Assembly (NCBI RefSeq): GCF_000003815.2
Contig: NC_049982.1
Coordinates: 3,410,321-3,474,320 of the forward strand
DNA: 64,000 nt
Direction: 5' to 3'
From: Branchiostoma floridae
Lineage: Eukaryota > Chordata > Leptocardii > Amphioxiformes > Branchiostomatidae
Shown: one piece after another, positions 1 through 12,055 of the stretch
Position numbering within the stretch: position 1 is the first letter of the stretch
Layout: each line of letters opens with the position of its first letter
Notes under the pieces: generated by a model
Told to the model about the DNA's origin: nothing
Database searches by the model: none
What the model saw: the letters and a program-made list of their open reading frames with translations, nothing else
Translations under genes and position numbers: made by a program

Positions 1-440
1 TTCAGTTTCGGAGTGTATCTTGACACCAATCAGGATTCCTGGAATGTATACGGGTGGGCTCCCGTTTGTAAACCTTAATTTCAGGTCAATCGTTGATTTA
101 AAGTGACATGAATGGAAGTTCTGACTGTCATTTACAGGGATATCTTTGAAATCTACAAGCTGAGATTGGAATCTCTGTCGGAGGAATCAGGGCTTCTGCC
201 AGAAGGCAATCTCTTCTGACAGACACATCTATGTGCCAACATCGTAGGAATATAAAAGCACATAAAACTGTGACCATGTCGAGTTAAGTGAACCTGAATA
301 TTCAACCTGACACATTTGCAGCATCCTCACCATGGGTTATCAGTTAGCACTTGATTAGATGGGATTGAACTTTAGTAGGACATATCCTCCCTGTCCTGTC
401 AGATCAATGACTTGTTTGTTCGTTTGTTTATTCCCCCCAG
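1..440. other. Intronic sequence upstream of first visible SAMM50 exon
   Basis: No exon with recognisable SAMM50 coding was found here. It reads as AT-rich intron ending in the polypyrimidine tract and acceptor just before 441. The earlier SAMM50 exons, including the POTRA domain, lie outside the window. Confidence 0.5.
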
Positions 441-3400
441 ACTAAACATCAGCGGCTGGAAGACTGTCAGACATTTCCCATGGAGCAGCTACAGAGAAGT
501 GGACAGGGGCGTGGCTTCCGAGATCACTGTGAGTTACCAGTTGTCATGGATACATGTTGTCATGGTTACATGTTGTCATGGTTACATGTTGTCATGGTTT
601 CTGCCATTTTAGTGTAAAAATATAATTGTCACAACTTACAAGACATGTGACCTTTGACTTTCAAGTCCTGCCCCTTCCATGCAGAGCTGAAGACAAATGG
701 CCTGTGCTGTCTCCTCCCAAGAGACTTTCAGCACTTTTGATTCTGTATGTTAGACTTTATTATTGAATGATGATTATCCTTGATTATTGATTATCCCTGA
801 TTATTAATTATTGGTGATTATTGATTATTGCTGTCCCCAGTTCCCCCTGCTAGGCCAGCAGACGCTGCGCTGGGAGGGCGTGTGGCGAGAGCTCGGCTGT
901 CTGACCAGGATGGCGTCATTCGCAGTCCGCGAGCAGGCCGGACATTCCCTCAAATCCTCACTCAAGGTAAAACCTGTTCCTAACCCTAACCCTAACCCTA
1001 ACGCTAGAGCAGGCCGGACATTCCCTCAAATCCTCACTCAAGGTAAAACATGTTCCTAACCCTAACCCTAACCCTAGAGCAGGCCAGACATTCCCTCAAA
1101 TCCTCACTCAAGGTAAAACCTGCTCCTAACCCTAACCCTAACCCTAACCCTAACCTTAGAGCAGGCCGGACATTCCCTCAAATCCTCACTCAAGGTAAAA
1201 CCTGTTCCTAACCCTAACCCTGACCCTAACCCTAGAGCAGGCCGGACATTCCCTCAAATCCTCACTCAAGGTAAAACATGTTCCTAACCCTAACCCTAAC
1301 CCTAACCCTAACCCTAGAGCAGGCCAGACATTCCCTCAAATCCTCACTCAAGGTAAAACCTGCTCCTAACCCTAACCCTAACCCTAACCCTAACCTTAGA
1401 GCAGGCCGGACATTCCCTCAAATCCTCACTCAAGGTAAAACCTGTTCCTAACCCTAACCCTGACCCTAACCCTAGAGCAGGCCGGACATTCCCTCAAATC
1501 CTCACTCAAGGTAAAACTGGCAGTGTAAACACTTTGAGTCCTCAACATTTTCCTCTTTTACGTCAGAATCCATGACTGACAGTCTGAATTCTGCTTTTGT
1601 GCGATGCTGAGGATGTTCTTCTCTTCTTCTTTTCTACTGCTCAGCCCCCTTGACGGGGATTAATAGCAGTGCGCATGCTTTGTTAGTTCAAGGTCCTTTG
1701 TTAGTTACAGGTGATAGTGCCTTACAAACATAGGGAACAAAGGCAAAAACACAAGGGGACATAAACAACTGATCTGTGGGTGCAAAAGACAAGACAAGTG
1801 AATGCGGTGGGTTAGTATTATTTACATATATACAAGGACGTGTAGGGGCGATTCAATGCAGCAGGGCCCTCCCCAGTTCAGTTTTGAACTGGGAGAGAGA
1901 CCCCGCCTCCGCCACACCAGGCTCAAGTTCATTCCACTCCTGGATGGTACGAGGGAAGAACGAGAGCCTATAGAAGTTGGATTTGCTCGCGATGGCCTGC
2001 AGCTTGAAAGCGTGGTTGGTGCGGCGGGAGCATCAAGTCGCCAGGACCAGTTTGGATGCATGTGGGACAGAAATGTTGTTGTGAATGATCTTATACATGG
2101 TAATAAGTCTGGCGTTCTTACTTCTGGATTGGAATGACTGCCATCCCAGTTGATTGATTAGAGCAGGGACAGAGCATGTGTCTCGTTGATAATTGTGTTT
2201 GTGTTTGTGTTTGCAGCACACCTACGTAGTGGACAGCAGAGACGACCCGATCCTGCCGACGAAAGGGGCCATGTTCAAACTCAACCAGGTGGGTTTCATT
2301 TCAATTTATTTATCCAGGGGCAACATGTCGCAACTAGGGCGGTTTTCAATGAGCCCTGCATACAGTAAAAAGTCATTGCCAGACTTACTTAGACTTAGAC
2401 TTAGTAGCTCCCACGTCGTGCGACGCATGAGGGACTTAAAGCAGTTTTACCTTTTCAACTTCTACAAATATTGTAAACACAGCATGTGAAAAAAATTACT
2501 GCCTCTTGGTAGATTTCCAAGATTCCCGCATGCCAATGTTCTCTTATTTTGCCCTGCAGGAAAAGTGTTGGTCTAAGAAGTTTGTTCACGATCTCCAAAA
2601 ACACAGAAAAAACAGAAAGTCCCAGTCTCTTTCCAGTAGGGGAGGGGTAAACTGCCAAATGTTTTGCTGGAATCATATCTGAGGGTCTGCATGGAGGGTT
2701 CCGACAAAGGTTTACACTGAATTCAGAAGAAGTCCATAAAGTGGTCACTTCCAAAAGAAATCAGGAAGCCAAGATACCAACACGCCCTCTTTAAATAGGG
2801 GAGGGAAAAGTACAAGAATCATAAAGAATAGATGAAAGTTGAATCTCTACTTCTGGAGAGAGCAGGTGTAATTCAGACGTTTCAAACGACCTCCGTCGTT
2901 CTTCTTCAGTGAAATAAAAATAAAAGTTTACAACTCTGCGGAATAAGGAATACTTCTAACGTTCTAAATAAACAAAACGGTAACGGCTAAGGTGTTCTAA
3001 AGTAAACAAGGTAGGTAAGTACATAGGTGTTCTAAACAGCGTTCTAAATAAACAAAAAGGTAACTGACAAAGGTTCTGTGATACATTCTAGCAAAATAAG
3101 AAAGGCTAACAAGGGATATAATGATCATAAGTGTCTATATATCAATAAAACCATTTTATTTCACTGAAGAAGAACGACGGAGGTCGTTTGAAACGTCTGA
3201 ATTAAATTTGATTTATCCAGAAGTAGAGATTCAACTTTTCATTCTTATCCTTATATTCCTGGATGTATAATCTTCACAAACGTACAGGAATCATATTGTG
3301 ATGATAATTTTTTTAAGCCTGTCGCTGTTTGATGTTGCTAACCAGTAATGGCTGCCCCCTGTAGGAGCTGGCGGGTATTGCAGGCGGAGATGTGAAGTTT

Positions 3401-5991
3401 CTGAAGGAGGACGTTGAACTCCAGGTCAACAAGGAGCTGGTTTGGGACACGGTAAGGCACTGCTGCCCCCTGTAGGGGCTTGTACAAACTGCAGGATTCT
3501 TCCTCGTTGACGACCATCCCAATTTGTAAAGAGAATACCCACAATTCAAGCAACTGGATAAGACAAGTAAACAATCAGGTGTTTCAGAAAACATTTATTT
3601 ATGTGCATGGATTTATCTATAACATTTACTGTTAGGCAACTGAAACATCAGACCGTTAACAACACATGTCCAGTTACTTTTATTTGTCCTGTTGGTTGAG
3701 TCTCTTTTGTGCTGAGTACTCTTAGTGGCGCAAATATTCAACCTGTCTGGATGCAAAAAAAGAAGCCAAACTGAACTTGTTCAGCTACAGCCAACATTTG
3801 TTTCGTCTTTTGTTACGATAATTTTGTCAATCAACTATCCATTGTCGCATGTACGTCTCCTGTGTTTTTACTATGGACTTGTAATCAGCCTTCTGGATGA
3901 CCTTGCAAATAAACTTTCATGCTTTCATTTCTCGCACACAGATCGTGTCATGCTCCATTGTCACATGTACATCTCCTTTTTCCCGCTACCGCAAAATTAA
4001 ATCCCCGCGAACTTAAATACATTTACAGTATGTACCGTACATTTCTCCCCCTCAGATTGTGTCGTGCTCCATTGTCACATGTACATCTCCTATGTACTGT
4101 ACTTTTGTGGTTTTTTCCACCTCCAGATCGTGTCGTGCTCGCTGCGAGGGGGCATCATGAAACCGCTGAAGGGCACGTCCTCACGGATTAACGACCGGTT
4201 CTTCCTGGGGGGTCCCACCACGCTGCGGGGCTTCGACATGCACGGCATCGGGCCCAAGTCAGAAGGTACGTCAGAAAACAGCGTGGATTAGAACAGAAAG
4301 GTACTATAATACTCTCCACAGGTTTGACATGCATGGCATCGGGCCCGAGTCAGAAGGTACGTGTGGGTCCTGTACTATAGAACTATAACACTCTCTGGGA
4401 CATGCACCCAAGTCAGAAGGTACGTGTGCATGTATAGGTCCTGTACTATAGAACTATAACACTCTCTGGGACATGCACCCAAGTCAGAAGGTACGTGAGC
4501 ATGTATAGGTCCTGTACTATAGAACTATAACACTCTCTGGGACATGCACGGCATCAGAGGGTATGTCAGAAAACGTTTCTTATTGTCAAATGGAATAGAA
4601 CAGAACAGAACTACATTTTCCAGCAAACTGTTCAGAACTCACATGTTTGTGTTGTGTTTCAGGAGACTTTATGGGAGGGGAGGGTTTCTGGGCGGCCGGT
4701 CTCCACCTCTACACCCCCCTGCCCTTCCGACCGGGTAAGGGGGGGTTCGGGGAGCTCTTCAGGACTCACATGTTCGTTACGGCCGGGAATCTGTTCCAGC
4801 CCAACTTAGGTAAGTCCAGACGTGTCCATGACCCTTCCTAGATATATCTAAGAAGTATCTAATACCAGCTCAAAAAGAATAGATAGTCATGCCTTTACTG
4901 TTCTTAAATGTTGGTTTCTTGTGGTTCTTTAATTTCATCTTTTCAACAACAACCTTCTTCAGTACTGACTGAGAAATGATTGAAGATAGTGGATGCCATC
5001 TGAAGCCTCTGACTTGAGACTCTTTCCAGTCTGTTCATGTATTTTGTATTACGTAATGTTCCACATGGATGTCTGATGCTCACGAACATGTCCTGCTGCT
5101 GGATTTGCTGAATATCTATAACAAACGGCTGTATGTGTTTTTGTAATGTGTAGTGTGTCAGTGTATGTACAAAGGAATTTAAGGACAAAATGTTTCCTGG
5201 CGTTGGCTTGCAGAAGACATGTACAACTATCGTGACCACTGGGCCCGGATGGCGTCGGATGTTCGCTGGTCCTACGGTGTGGGAGTCCTGTTCCGTCTGG
5301 GCAGGATCGCCAGATTAGAGCTGAACTACTGCATACCAGGGGGGGCCAGGACGGGTGACAAGTAAGTACCAGGGGGGGCCAGGACGGTGGACAAGTAAGT
5401 ACCAGGGGGGGTCCATGAGGTGGGGACAAGTAAGGGGGCTTTGTTCGCCAGGACGGGAAACAAGTCAGGGGACAAGTAAGTATCAAGGGGGTTGGAACAG
5501 GGGACAGGTAAGGGGGCTTTCTTATCTTGGGTGGGGGGTGGGACAGGGGACAAGTAAGGGGGCTTTCTTATCTTACCAGAGGGGGCTAGGACGGACAAAA
5601 GGGGCTTTCTTTAGAACTTTGTTAGGTACTCACCAAACAGCCTGTAGTCAGTCTGCAGCACAGTTGTAACCAGACCAGAGCTGAACTAAGTGTACCGGCG
5701 TGGAGGCGGCTGGAGAGATAGCTAAGGAAGCTTCATAGGAAAGTCACTGATTGTAAACTTTTTAAAGGAACAGCTGCAGTTTCGAAAAAGGCCTGTTCAA
5801 CTTGGACCTCTATTTGCTAGAAACAGGATGACCAACTTGGGTTGTTTTTAGCAGTAACTTTGTCATAATTTTTATTCATATTTTTGTTTACATGTTGTAC
5901 TGTCTGTTGTTTTCATGTGTGTTGTTTTCTGTTTGTTTATTTCAGAGTGAGTGAAAGTGTACAGCTGGGGGTCGGCGTCACCTTCCTCTGA
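441..5991 (+). CDS. SAMM50: SAMM50, sorting and assembly machinery component 50 (3' part of gene, 8 exons)
   Basis: SAMM50 is the central BamA/Omp85-family subunit of the mitochondrial SAM complex. It inserts beta-barrel proteins into the outer membrane. Exons read from the sequence: 441-528, 841-966, 2217-2288, 3365-3451, 4127-4265, 4663-4809, 5214-5361 and 5946-5991 (stop TGA). All have AG/GT borders and compatible phases. They give about 280 residues, the C-terminal 60 percent of a protein of about 470 residues, which is the beta-barrel. Diagnostic stretches are [20 protein letters not shown] (4190-4249), the family LRGF-type loop motif, then [17 protein letters not shown], and the final strand ending GVGVTFL followed by stop, as barrel proteins end in hydrophobic/aromatic residues. 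The N-terminal exons are off the left edge. Several introns are invaded by copies of their own splice junctions (separate entries). Confidence 0.95.
935..1520 (+). repeat. Minisatellite copying SAMM50 exon end and splice donor, with CCCTAA tracts
   Basis: The last 30 or so bases of exon 841-966 plus its GTAAAA donor occur eight times in tandem. Each copy is followed by two to five telomere-type CCCTAA units before the next. Units are about 72-90 bp. Eight near-identical splice donors are therefore present. The annotated one is the first; the last, at about 1511, is followed by unique intron. Confidence 0.95.
1660..2175 (-). pseudogene. LINE (CR1/L2-like) 3' coding remnant
   Basis: In reverse, frames spell two blocks typical of the C-terminal part of CR1/L2-type reverse transcriptase ORFs. 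One is an LGWQSF..RS block with KIIHNNI. The other is [20 protein letters not shown] followed by a serine-rich end and LGRALL-like terminus. The frame is broken between them, so it is a dead fragment inside a SAMM50 intron. Clade assignment is from motif style only. Confidence 0.7.
2831..3242. mobile_element. Foldback MITE with about 90-bp inverted termini
   Basis: The left end (GTTGAATCTCTACTTCTGGA onward, then TTCAGACGTTTCAAACGACC and the rest to the GTGAAATAAAA box) reappears inverted at 3152-3240 with few mismatches. The centre is AT-rich and noncoding. No clear target duplication was seen. Non-autonomous DNA element in a SAMM50 intron. Confidence 0.8.
3925..4140 (+). repeat. Tandem copies of the acceptor and first bases of SAMM50 exon 4127-4265
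   Basis: The exon start CAGATCGTGTCGTGCTC is preceded by two near copies at about 3940 and 4055. Each is followed by CATTGTCACATGTACATCTC-like intron sequence and each sits after a pyrimidine-rich tract. They are decoy acceptors created by tandem duplication. A fragment of a MITE terminus (3981-4030, ending CATTTACAGTA) sits between two copies. Confidence 0.75.
3981..4030. mobile_element. MITE terminus fragment (CATTTACAGTA family)
   Basis: Sequence CCCGCTACCGC..AATTAAATCCCCGCGAACTTAAAT..CATTTACAGTA matches the right end of the complete element at 56868-57045. Only one end is present, so it is a truncated copy. Confidence 0.75.
4245..4560 (+). repeat. Tandem copies of SAMM50 exon end and donor (GACATGCA..AAGTCAGAAGGTAC)
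   Basis: The 3' end of exon 4127-4265 and its GTACGT donor recur about four more times downstream, first closely (4320-4360), then as 75-bp units each ending AAGTCAGAAGGTACGTG. Every unit retains a plausible donor. Confidence 0.85.
5330..5600 (+). repeat. G-rich tandem copies of SAMM50 exon 5214-5361 donor
   Basis: The exon end (CCAGGGGGGGCCAGGACGGG then GACAAGTAAGT) is repeated six or more times as ACAAGTAAG-containing G-rich units of 30-60 bp. The G runs make G-quadruplex formation in the transcript possible (inference). Confidence 0.8.
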
Positions 5992-6960
5992 TGAAGAAAC
6001 AACATCAGCACCCCTACAGGAGAATGGAACAGCCCACTGCCCAACACTGTTCGACTGCAAGCGTTGGATTCTACCATTGCCCGACAGGGGTGACACAAAA
6101 TAAGACTTGACAGGAGAGTGACCAATATTTGAGATGACGGAACTTGTGCATCTTTACCTATGTGTGAAAAACAGTCAGGACCAGCTACCAGTGTCAGGTT
6201 TAGTCCATGTCAGTCATCCAGATTCAACAAGCTGTCAATCTGTACAAGTGGATAAAAATCACACACTGTCACATACTGTAATGGAGAAATGTTCACGGTG
6301 AAGCGGCCACCGCGAAAACTGTGAACATAAAACCGCCGGGAAACACAGTTAGGAACTGGAACCAGAGTCAGAGGTAGTCTTTGTCAGTCGTCCAGATTCA
6401 ACAAGCTGTCTAAAGGCAAGTCAAACTCTATACGACTGCATAAAAATTAGAGTGTTACTTTTGGACATTTCGAGTGAAATCCTACTAGTAACACTGCATA
6501 AAAATCGGAGAGTTACTTTGAGATGTTTCTTGTGAAATCGATCACTCTTCTTCCATGTTACTAGTAACACTGAAGAGTGATGGATGTCACTTGAAACATC
6601 CCAAAGTAACTCTCTGATTTTTGCCCAGTTGTAGAGACCAAGGAGGTTTTATGTAGAGATTGAAATGCCTGTAGCTATTGGTTACCTGGATGTCTGACCT
6701 TCGTAAACGTTACGAGACTGCGTGTGGATTTCTAACGTTGGAGAGAACAGAATGCAATCGTATCAACAGGACTTTACAAAATCACTTGAAAGTAAATCCT
6801 TTTGAAAATACTGTGTAAATCATACCAAGAAGTCTGTACTCTCATTGACATTGTTTTCTAAGTTTAACAATTATGTAAGATTCATAATTTGATCAAGGAG
6901 CTTTTATTAGGAAAAAGCTCCTTGATTTGATGTAGAAAAAAAAATAAATAGAAACAGATA
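5992..6960 (+). other. SAMM50 3' UTR/downstream region with palindromic elements
   Basis: No coding was recognised. An AATAAA at 6943-6948 is a possible polyadenylation signal. Embedded are a fragment of the 56868 MITE family (6290-6350, CACTGTGAACATAAAACC-like), an inverted-repeat element at 6426-6640 (arms with TAACTCTCTGATTTTTGCCC) and a short hairpin at 6891-6926 (arms ATCAAGGAGCTTTT). Confidence 0.45.
6426..6640. mobile_element. Palindromic MITE remnant
   Basis: The left arm (GCATAAAAATTAGAGTGTTA and a second copy GCATAAAAATCGGAGAGTTA) pairs with the right arm AAAGTAACTCTCTGATTTTT. Inner arms GATCACTCTTC and GAAGAGTGATGG also pair. No open frame. Confidence 0.6.
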
Positions 6961-7849
6961 GATAAATCAACAACAGTTTCACGACCTCATCTCTCCCTCA
7001 ATTTACTTTCTGAGTTTGACTTCGTCTTCTTACCTGCATTACTGTAAATGTTCAAGTTTGCACGGATTTGATTCCGAAATGGTAGCGGAGAATGGAGTAT
7101 TTCGCTGGAGTGCCAGATGTCATGCAGTCAACGCATACTTTTCCAATGTGATTCTTATGTATGATTGAAGGGTATAGAAACAAAACAAATTAGATATAGG
7201 TACACCTAGTTAGCTACAATTTGTGTGTGGAAACCGTTCGAAGAAGGATGACGTTATGTAGACAACAAAACCAGGAGAGAAATCCAAACAACTGACGCAG
7301 GAGGAAAACACGCACAATATTTTGTTTGTAAATAACAGAATTAACAGGTTATCCCTTTTCTATAAAGCATAAAATGATGACTATTTGAGAGAAAAGTAGT
7401 AGATTTGCCTCTCCTGCCCTGAGAGTACTCAGATGAAGCAAGGAGGTTAAAACCTCACTGGATGAAGCAAAGCACACGCCAAGCGAGCGGACATTTTGCC
7501 GGTCATGTTCGCGTCTGGTCAGAACTAGAAGTATGTAATGTGGGCATCGCAACAGAAACACCCCCGATGCACAAATTATCAATCACTTTACCGGCTGGCC
7601 CAGGGACATCAAACAGAATACAGGCCAGGGTCCAAAAGAATGTCCATCCAGAACCAATCAAATGTCTACTCTAGCACCTGTAGGAAATTCCGATCATGCT
7701 ACTGTTGATAGGTTCAGGGCAGAACTAGGTAAAGTATGTTTGGATTTTGGAAGAGCATATTACAGGTAAGGGTTTCTACCTCTATACTGTGTCGAAAAAA
7801 ACGACCACTACTCTCTATGACCTAGGCATGTCCACAACTCGGGACATCA

Positions 7850-8420
7850 AAAACTGAAATTCCACTCCAGTACCCTAAAAATAGTCTCTACCAGACTCCG
7901 GATCGCTGGAAAATNNNNNNNNNNNNNNNNNNNNNNNNNNNNNNNNNNNNNNNNNNNNNNNNNNNNNNNNNNNNNNNNNNNNNNNNNNNNNNNNNNNNNN
8001 NNNNNNNNNNNNNNNNNNNNNNNNNNNNNNNNNNNNNNNNNNNNNNNNNNNNNNNNNNNNNNNNNNNNNNNNNNNNNNNNNNNNNNNNNNNNNNNNNNNN
8101 NNNNNNNNNNNNNNNNNNNNNNNNNNNNNNNNNNNNNNNNNNNNNNNNNNNNNNNNNNNNNNNNNNNNNNNNNNNNNNNNNNNNNNNNNNNNNNNNNNNN
8201 NNNNNNNNNNNNNNNNNNNNNNNNNNNNNNNNNNNNNNNNNNNNNNNNNNNNNNNNNNNNNNNNNNNNNNNNNNNNNNNNNNNNNNNNNNNNNNNNNNNN
8301 NNNNNNNNNNNNNNNNNNNNNNNNNNNNNNNNNNNNNNNNNNNNNNNNNNNNNNNNNNNNNNNNNNNNNNNNNNNNNNNNNNNNNTGGTAGAGACTACCC
8401 TAAAAAGTGGTGGAGTTGAC
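7850..8420. other. Assembly gap flanked by inverted TAGTCTCTACCA sequence
   Basis: N run 7915-8385. The bases before it contain TAGTCTCTACCAGA and those after begin TGGTAGAGACTACC, so the gap sits inside an inverted repeat, a common reason for assembly failure. The contents are unknown. Confidence 0.6.
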
Positions 8421-8810
8421 CTTGCACATTCTAACACTAATTCACCTTTATTCGTAGGGTAACCTTTATCCGTTCCTTTTAAGAACAATGTATTTAGGGA
8501 TATCAAGTCGACAGATGATGATTTCAAACTGCAAAATTTCGAAAATAGCGTGAGCCGGCTGCAGTTCTGTGACCTCCGCAGAGGGGCATTTCAAAGAGGG
8601 CGTGAGAAGACGATACGCCGACAGGATTTTTTTGTTTTTTAATATTTTGTGGCTTGTACCTTCAACTCAAACATATCCGATTTTGGTATTCCAAAAGTGC
8701 ACCCTACTATATTTTTAAGGCGTCGAAGCCAGCCACCTTGAGGCCCTTAACTATAGAAATCCCCATAGGCCGAAAACTGTGTTCTGCTACCTTGATCGAA
8801 TGATCACGAG

Positions 8811-8905
8811 TAGGGCTGGGTACCGGTGTGACAGCGATCTCGCCCCCCGGGGGCGAAATCACTAGCGATCTCGCCCTCCCCGGCTAGTGATTTCGCCCCT
8901 GAGCG
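8811..8905 (+). mobile_element. One end of composite hAT-like element
   Basis: It begins TAGGGCTGGGTACCGG and continues with GTGTGACAGCGATCTCGCCC and GC-rich GCGAAATCACTAGCGATCTC repeats, matching the left end of the complete element at 12056-13636. The other end is missing; a LINE fragment abuts it. Confidence 0.7.
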
Positions 8906-9730
8906 TTCCTTCCTCAGTGTAAGGTCGTTGAGTGGTGTGCTTGCCAACTGCCATAACTTGGGTCTTCTTGGCATTGGCCTTGAGGCCAGCAAGAGAGCTG
9001 TTCTTGCATAGCAAGTCAGTTGTTTCCTGTAAACCCGGCTTTGTGTTGTCTAGTAGGGCCATGTCGTCAGCATAGTCTGTGTCCAGTACTGAAACAGCCG
9101 GCTGTCCAGGAGTCTCCTGTAGTAGCACTGCACCTGTGCTGAGCCGTTTCCTCTGTTCAGTAAGGTACGATGCCAGATTAATGCAGACATTGAAAACTGG
9201 AGGACCTTCTATGTCACCCTGACCAGTACCAGATTCGACATTAAACCAGCTTGATTCACTCTTACGGCGCTCACAGTATTATAGAAAAAGGCTTGCAGGA
9301 CTCTAATGTACTTCATAGGCAGCCCGTAAAAGGAGAAAGCTTTCCAGATGAATTGCCTTTTGATGCTGTCAATGCGGCCTTAAAGTCAATGAAGTTTATA
9401 TACAATGGAATGTTGAACTCAATACTCTTATGGATGATTGTCTGTAGGGAATAAATCTGATCGATGCAAGATCTGTTCTTCCTGAAGCCACATTGATTTT
9501 CCCTTAGTAACGTTAATCTTTCCAACCCCAGGTTGATGCGTTCCAGGATGATGATCTGAAAGAGTTTTGATGCTGTGGATCGGAGTGTTATTCCCCTGTT
9601 GTTGCCGCAATATGTAGTATCCCCCTTCTTGGGTAGCACAATGATGATGCCTTTGGACCAGTCCTCGGGAATGGCTTCACCAAACCAAACCTTGGCAAAA
9701 AGAACCTCCAGAGCTTTGATTAGTCCTGAC
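8880..9730 (-). pseudogene. Non-LTR retrotransposon reverse-transcriptase fragment
   Basis: Reading in reverse from 9730: a FAKVWFGEAIPEDWSKGIIV block, then LPKKGDTTYCGNNRGITL (RT motif 1 region), RENQCGFRKNRSCIDQI, FIDFKAA (motif A region, where FxKAFD is expected), then after frame breaks DTDYADDMALLDN (motif C, YADD). Between FIDFKAA and YADD part of the palm is lost and stops occur. A decayed LINE with the endonuclease missing. Confidence 0.85.
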
Positions 9731-11235
9731 GAATGAATAATATTAGTTATATTTCATGTGTAGGCTCTAACTCATGAACGTAATAACCGCCCAACATTTG
9801 TTTATCAACGATGAAAGTTTACCAAATCTCGTTGCTGCTTCGGACATATCACGTGGTCTAATCGTCAATCCTTCTGTCAGAAGACATCCTATTGTTCACC
9901 CACCCCTTTATCTCGACAATTGTGTGATCCAATCCGTTAATACACACAATCATATCAGAGTGATTTTAATTTCAACAAGTGACAGTAGGTAACATACTCT
10001 GTGACCTAATTATGGTTTATATCGGTTGTGATGTTTTCTGTGGTGTATGACTTGGTGTTTATATCGCATACAGAACACATCACATCGACTTATACCAAAA
10101 ACTTACTTAAAAGCTAATGTAAGTGGGGCAAAAATACTTAGATTGTAATAGTTTTGTTTTTAAATATGTTTTGTAACCTTTGATGTGTATTAGGATAAAA
10201 CAGGCCCTCATAAGTGTGAAGCATGGAGTCTGTCAATGCAAGAGCTAATCTTTGTGTAAATGCAAGTTTCTTTGATGACCAAGTTCGCAAGTTCGTACCA
10301 AGTCTGGATGCAAATGATATTGCTTTAATCTACCTGTACATCAAAGGGAAACCATGTAGGTGATACGTTACGTAGAAGTGTTAGGCCCACTTCCTTACTG
10401 TGAAGCTGTCTAGTATCTATGTCTGGCATTTTGAAATAAAAAGCCGAGAGTTGTTGGGTTAGGGGAGAGTTGGATAGAGGCTTCGGACAGAGAAGGAAGC
10501 AGAGAGAGGGTCCGAACTCACAGCTCGTGTCTAACGGCATGACTGTGTCCTGTGTGTGTGCTTTCTTAGTCCTGTAGTTTAAACGTTCCTCGTGCAGCAT
10601 TCAAAGAACCTGGGGCCACACCATCGGCCCCCTTACACTAACATACAATCGAACGACACCAACTGAACACAACCACATAGCTTCACAATGGATACCTGAA
10701 AAGTGGGTCACTGACAGCTGTGGATATCTGCTTGGAGATAAATGATTAGCAAACCCCATGGCCTATATGCCAGCTGTTCCACAATACCAGGGAAATAGGA
10801 GTAATTTCTCAAATTATTACATCGCTAATGAAAACAAATACCGCAGAAAAAATAGATCCCAACGATCAAACACGTTCTAACTATAAAATGCATATGACTA
10901 TCAACCGCGCAAAATGTTAACAGTATGCTATGTGAAACCAACCTCAATACTAGAAACGCAAAGCCAAAACGAGATGGTATATTCCGACGAGGACAACATC
11001 TGCTTGACGATATCCAATTACCACCAGGCGATCATAAGGAAGACCTGGACCACTATACCGGACGGCGTAGGGGTGAAAACTGAAATTATTACATCCATCA
11101 TAAAAACAGCTACCGGGAAAAAAAAGGAACGTGCATCATTTCGCAACGGAGTAAAGACGACATGCCAATCCAAATGTGATTGCGGCATACGGAACATAGA
11201 GATATAGGTGCGAACACTCAACGCACAAAGTGATT
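9731..11235. other. No gene recognised; contains one dispersed repeat
   Basis: Small open frames here, such as the 97-codon frame at 10914-11207, resemble nothing I recognise and lack splice context. 10330-10640 is a reverse-orientation copy of the dispersed repeat at 62838-63110. Confidence 0.5.
10330..10640 (-). repeat. Dispersed repeat, second copy at 62838-63110
   Basis: In reverse it reads CCAGGTTCTTTGAATGCTGC, ACGAGGAACGTTTAAACTAC, AGGACTAAGAAAGCAC and on through GACCCTCTCTCTG. This matches the plus strand at 62850-63030 with moderate divergence. Element type unresolved; a solo LTR is one possibility. Confidence 0.65.
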
Positions 11236-11668
11236 ACAAGACTCTGTTGCTGGAGGTTACCCTCCAGTCACAGAGTAAATATGTATTGGAATGCTCATGT
11301 CAATCATATTGTTTTCAAAGTTTCAAAAAGCGTTGATCTTTTCAGTGGTTTGAAATTCAGGCTCCCCGCAATGTTCTGGAAACGCTATATAAATCATACA
11401 TTCGTCCATGTCTCGAGTACACGCTGACGTCATTTGGCACGGCGCGACAAGTGAGGACTCCAGTCTTATTGAACGTATCCAATATCACTGCTCAATTGTC
11501 GTGACAGGTGCCATAAGGGGGTCGTCGTATTTGTCATGCCGTCAAGGGCTGGGTTGGGAAACGTTATCTGATAGAAGACATGTCCATCGTCTCTGCTTGT
11601 TCTTCGAGATTGTTAACGATTTAACTCGGGATTATTTACTTGAATTTGTGCCCCCCCCCCCCCCCCCC
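11236..11668 (+). pseudogene. LINE (CR1-like) C-terminal coding fragment
   Basis: Broken frames spell a typical post-RT block: LETLYKSYIRPCLEYTLTSFG, then LGWETLSDRRHVHRLCLFFE and IVNDLTRDYLLEF. This is the pattern of CR1/L2-type ORF2 C-termini. It ends in poly-C at the assembly gap. Confidence 0.7.
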
Positions 11669-11768
11669 NNNNNNNNNNNNNNNNNNNNNNNNNNNNNNNN
11701 NNNNNNNNNNNNNNNNNNNNNNNNNNNNNNNNNNNNNNNNNNNNNNNNNNNNNNNNNNNNNNNNNNNN

Positions 11769-12020
11769 ACCCGCGGAGGTCTTTTGGCCGGGGGGGAAAA
11801 AGGGGGACCCCCGTTTTTTTGAAGGTTTCCAAAATCCCTGCTCAATTTTGGGGACAGGGGCCATAAGGGGGGTTTTGTTTTTTTCATGCCCTCAAGGGGG
11901 GGGTTGGGAAACGTTTTTTTATAAAAAAAAAGTCCATTGTTTTTGCTTTTTTTTGGAGATTGTTAAAGATTTAACTCGGGGTTTTTTTCTTGAATTTGGG
12001 GCCCCCCCCCCCCCCCCCCC
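11769..12020 (+). other. Probable low-quality duplicate of 11480-11668 (assembly artefact)
   Basis: From about 11820 the sequence follows 11475-11668 base for base in order (same TGCTCAATT, CATAAGGGGG, GGTTGGGAAACG and GATTTAACTCGGG landmarks and the same poly-C end). Differences are dominated by bases replaced by their neighbour and stretched homopolymers. That error profile suggests a poor read end joined as separate sequence across the 100-N gap. Confidence 0.7.
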
Positions 12021-12055
12021 ACTATTTAATGGTGTTGGCTCATAAGAGTTTGTAT

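Noticed and set aside
960-1520. CCCTAA tracts as a chromosome end
   Set aside because: Short runs interleaved with exon copies inside a gene with coding on both sides; interstitial, not telomeric.
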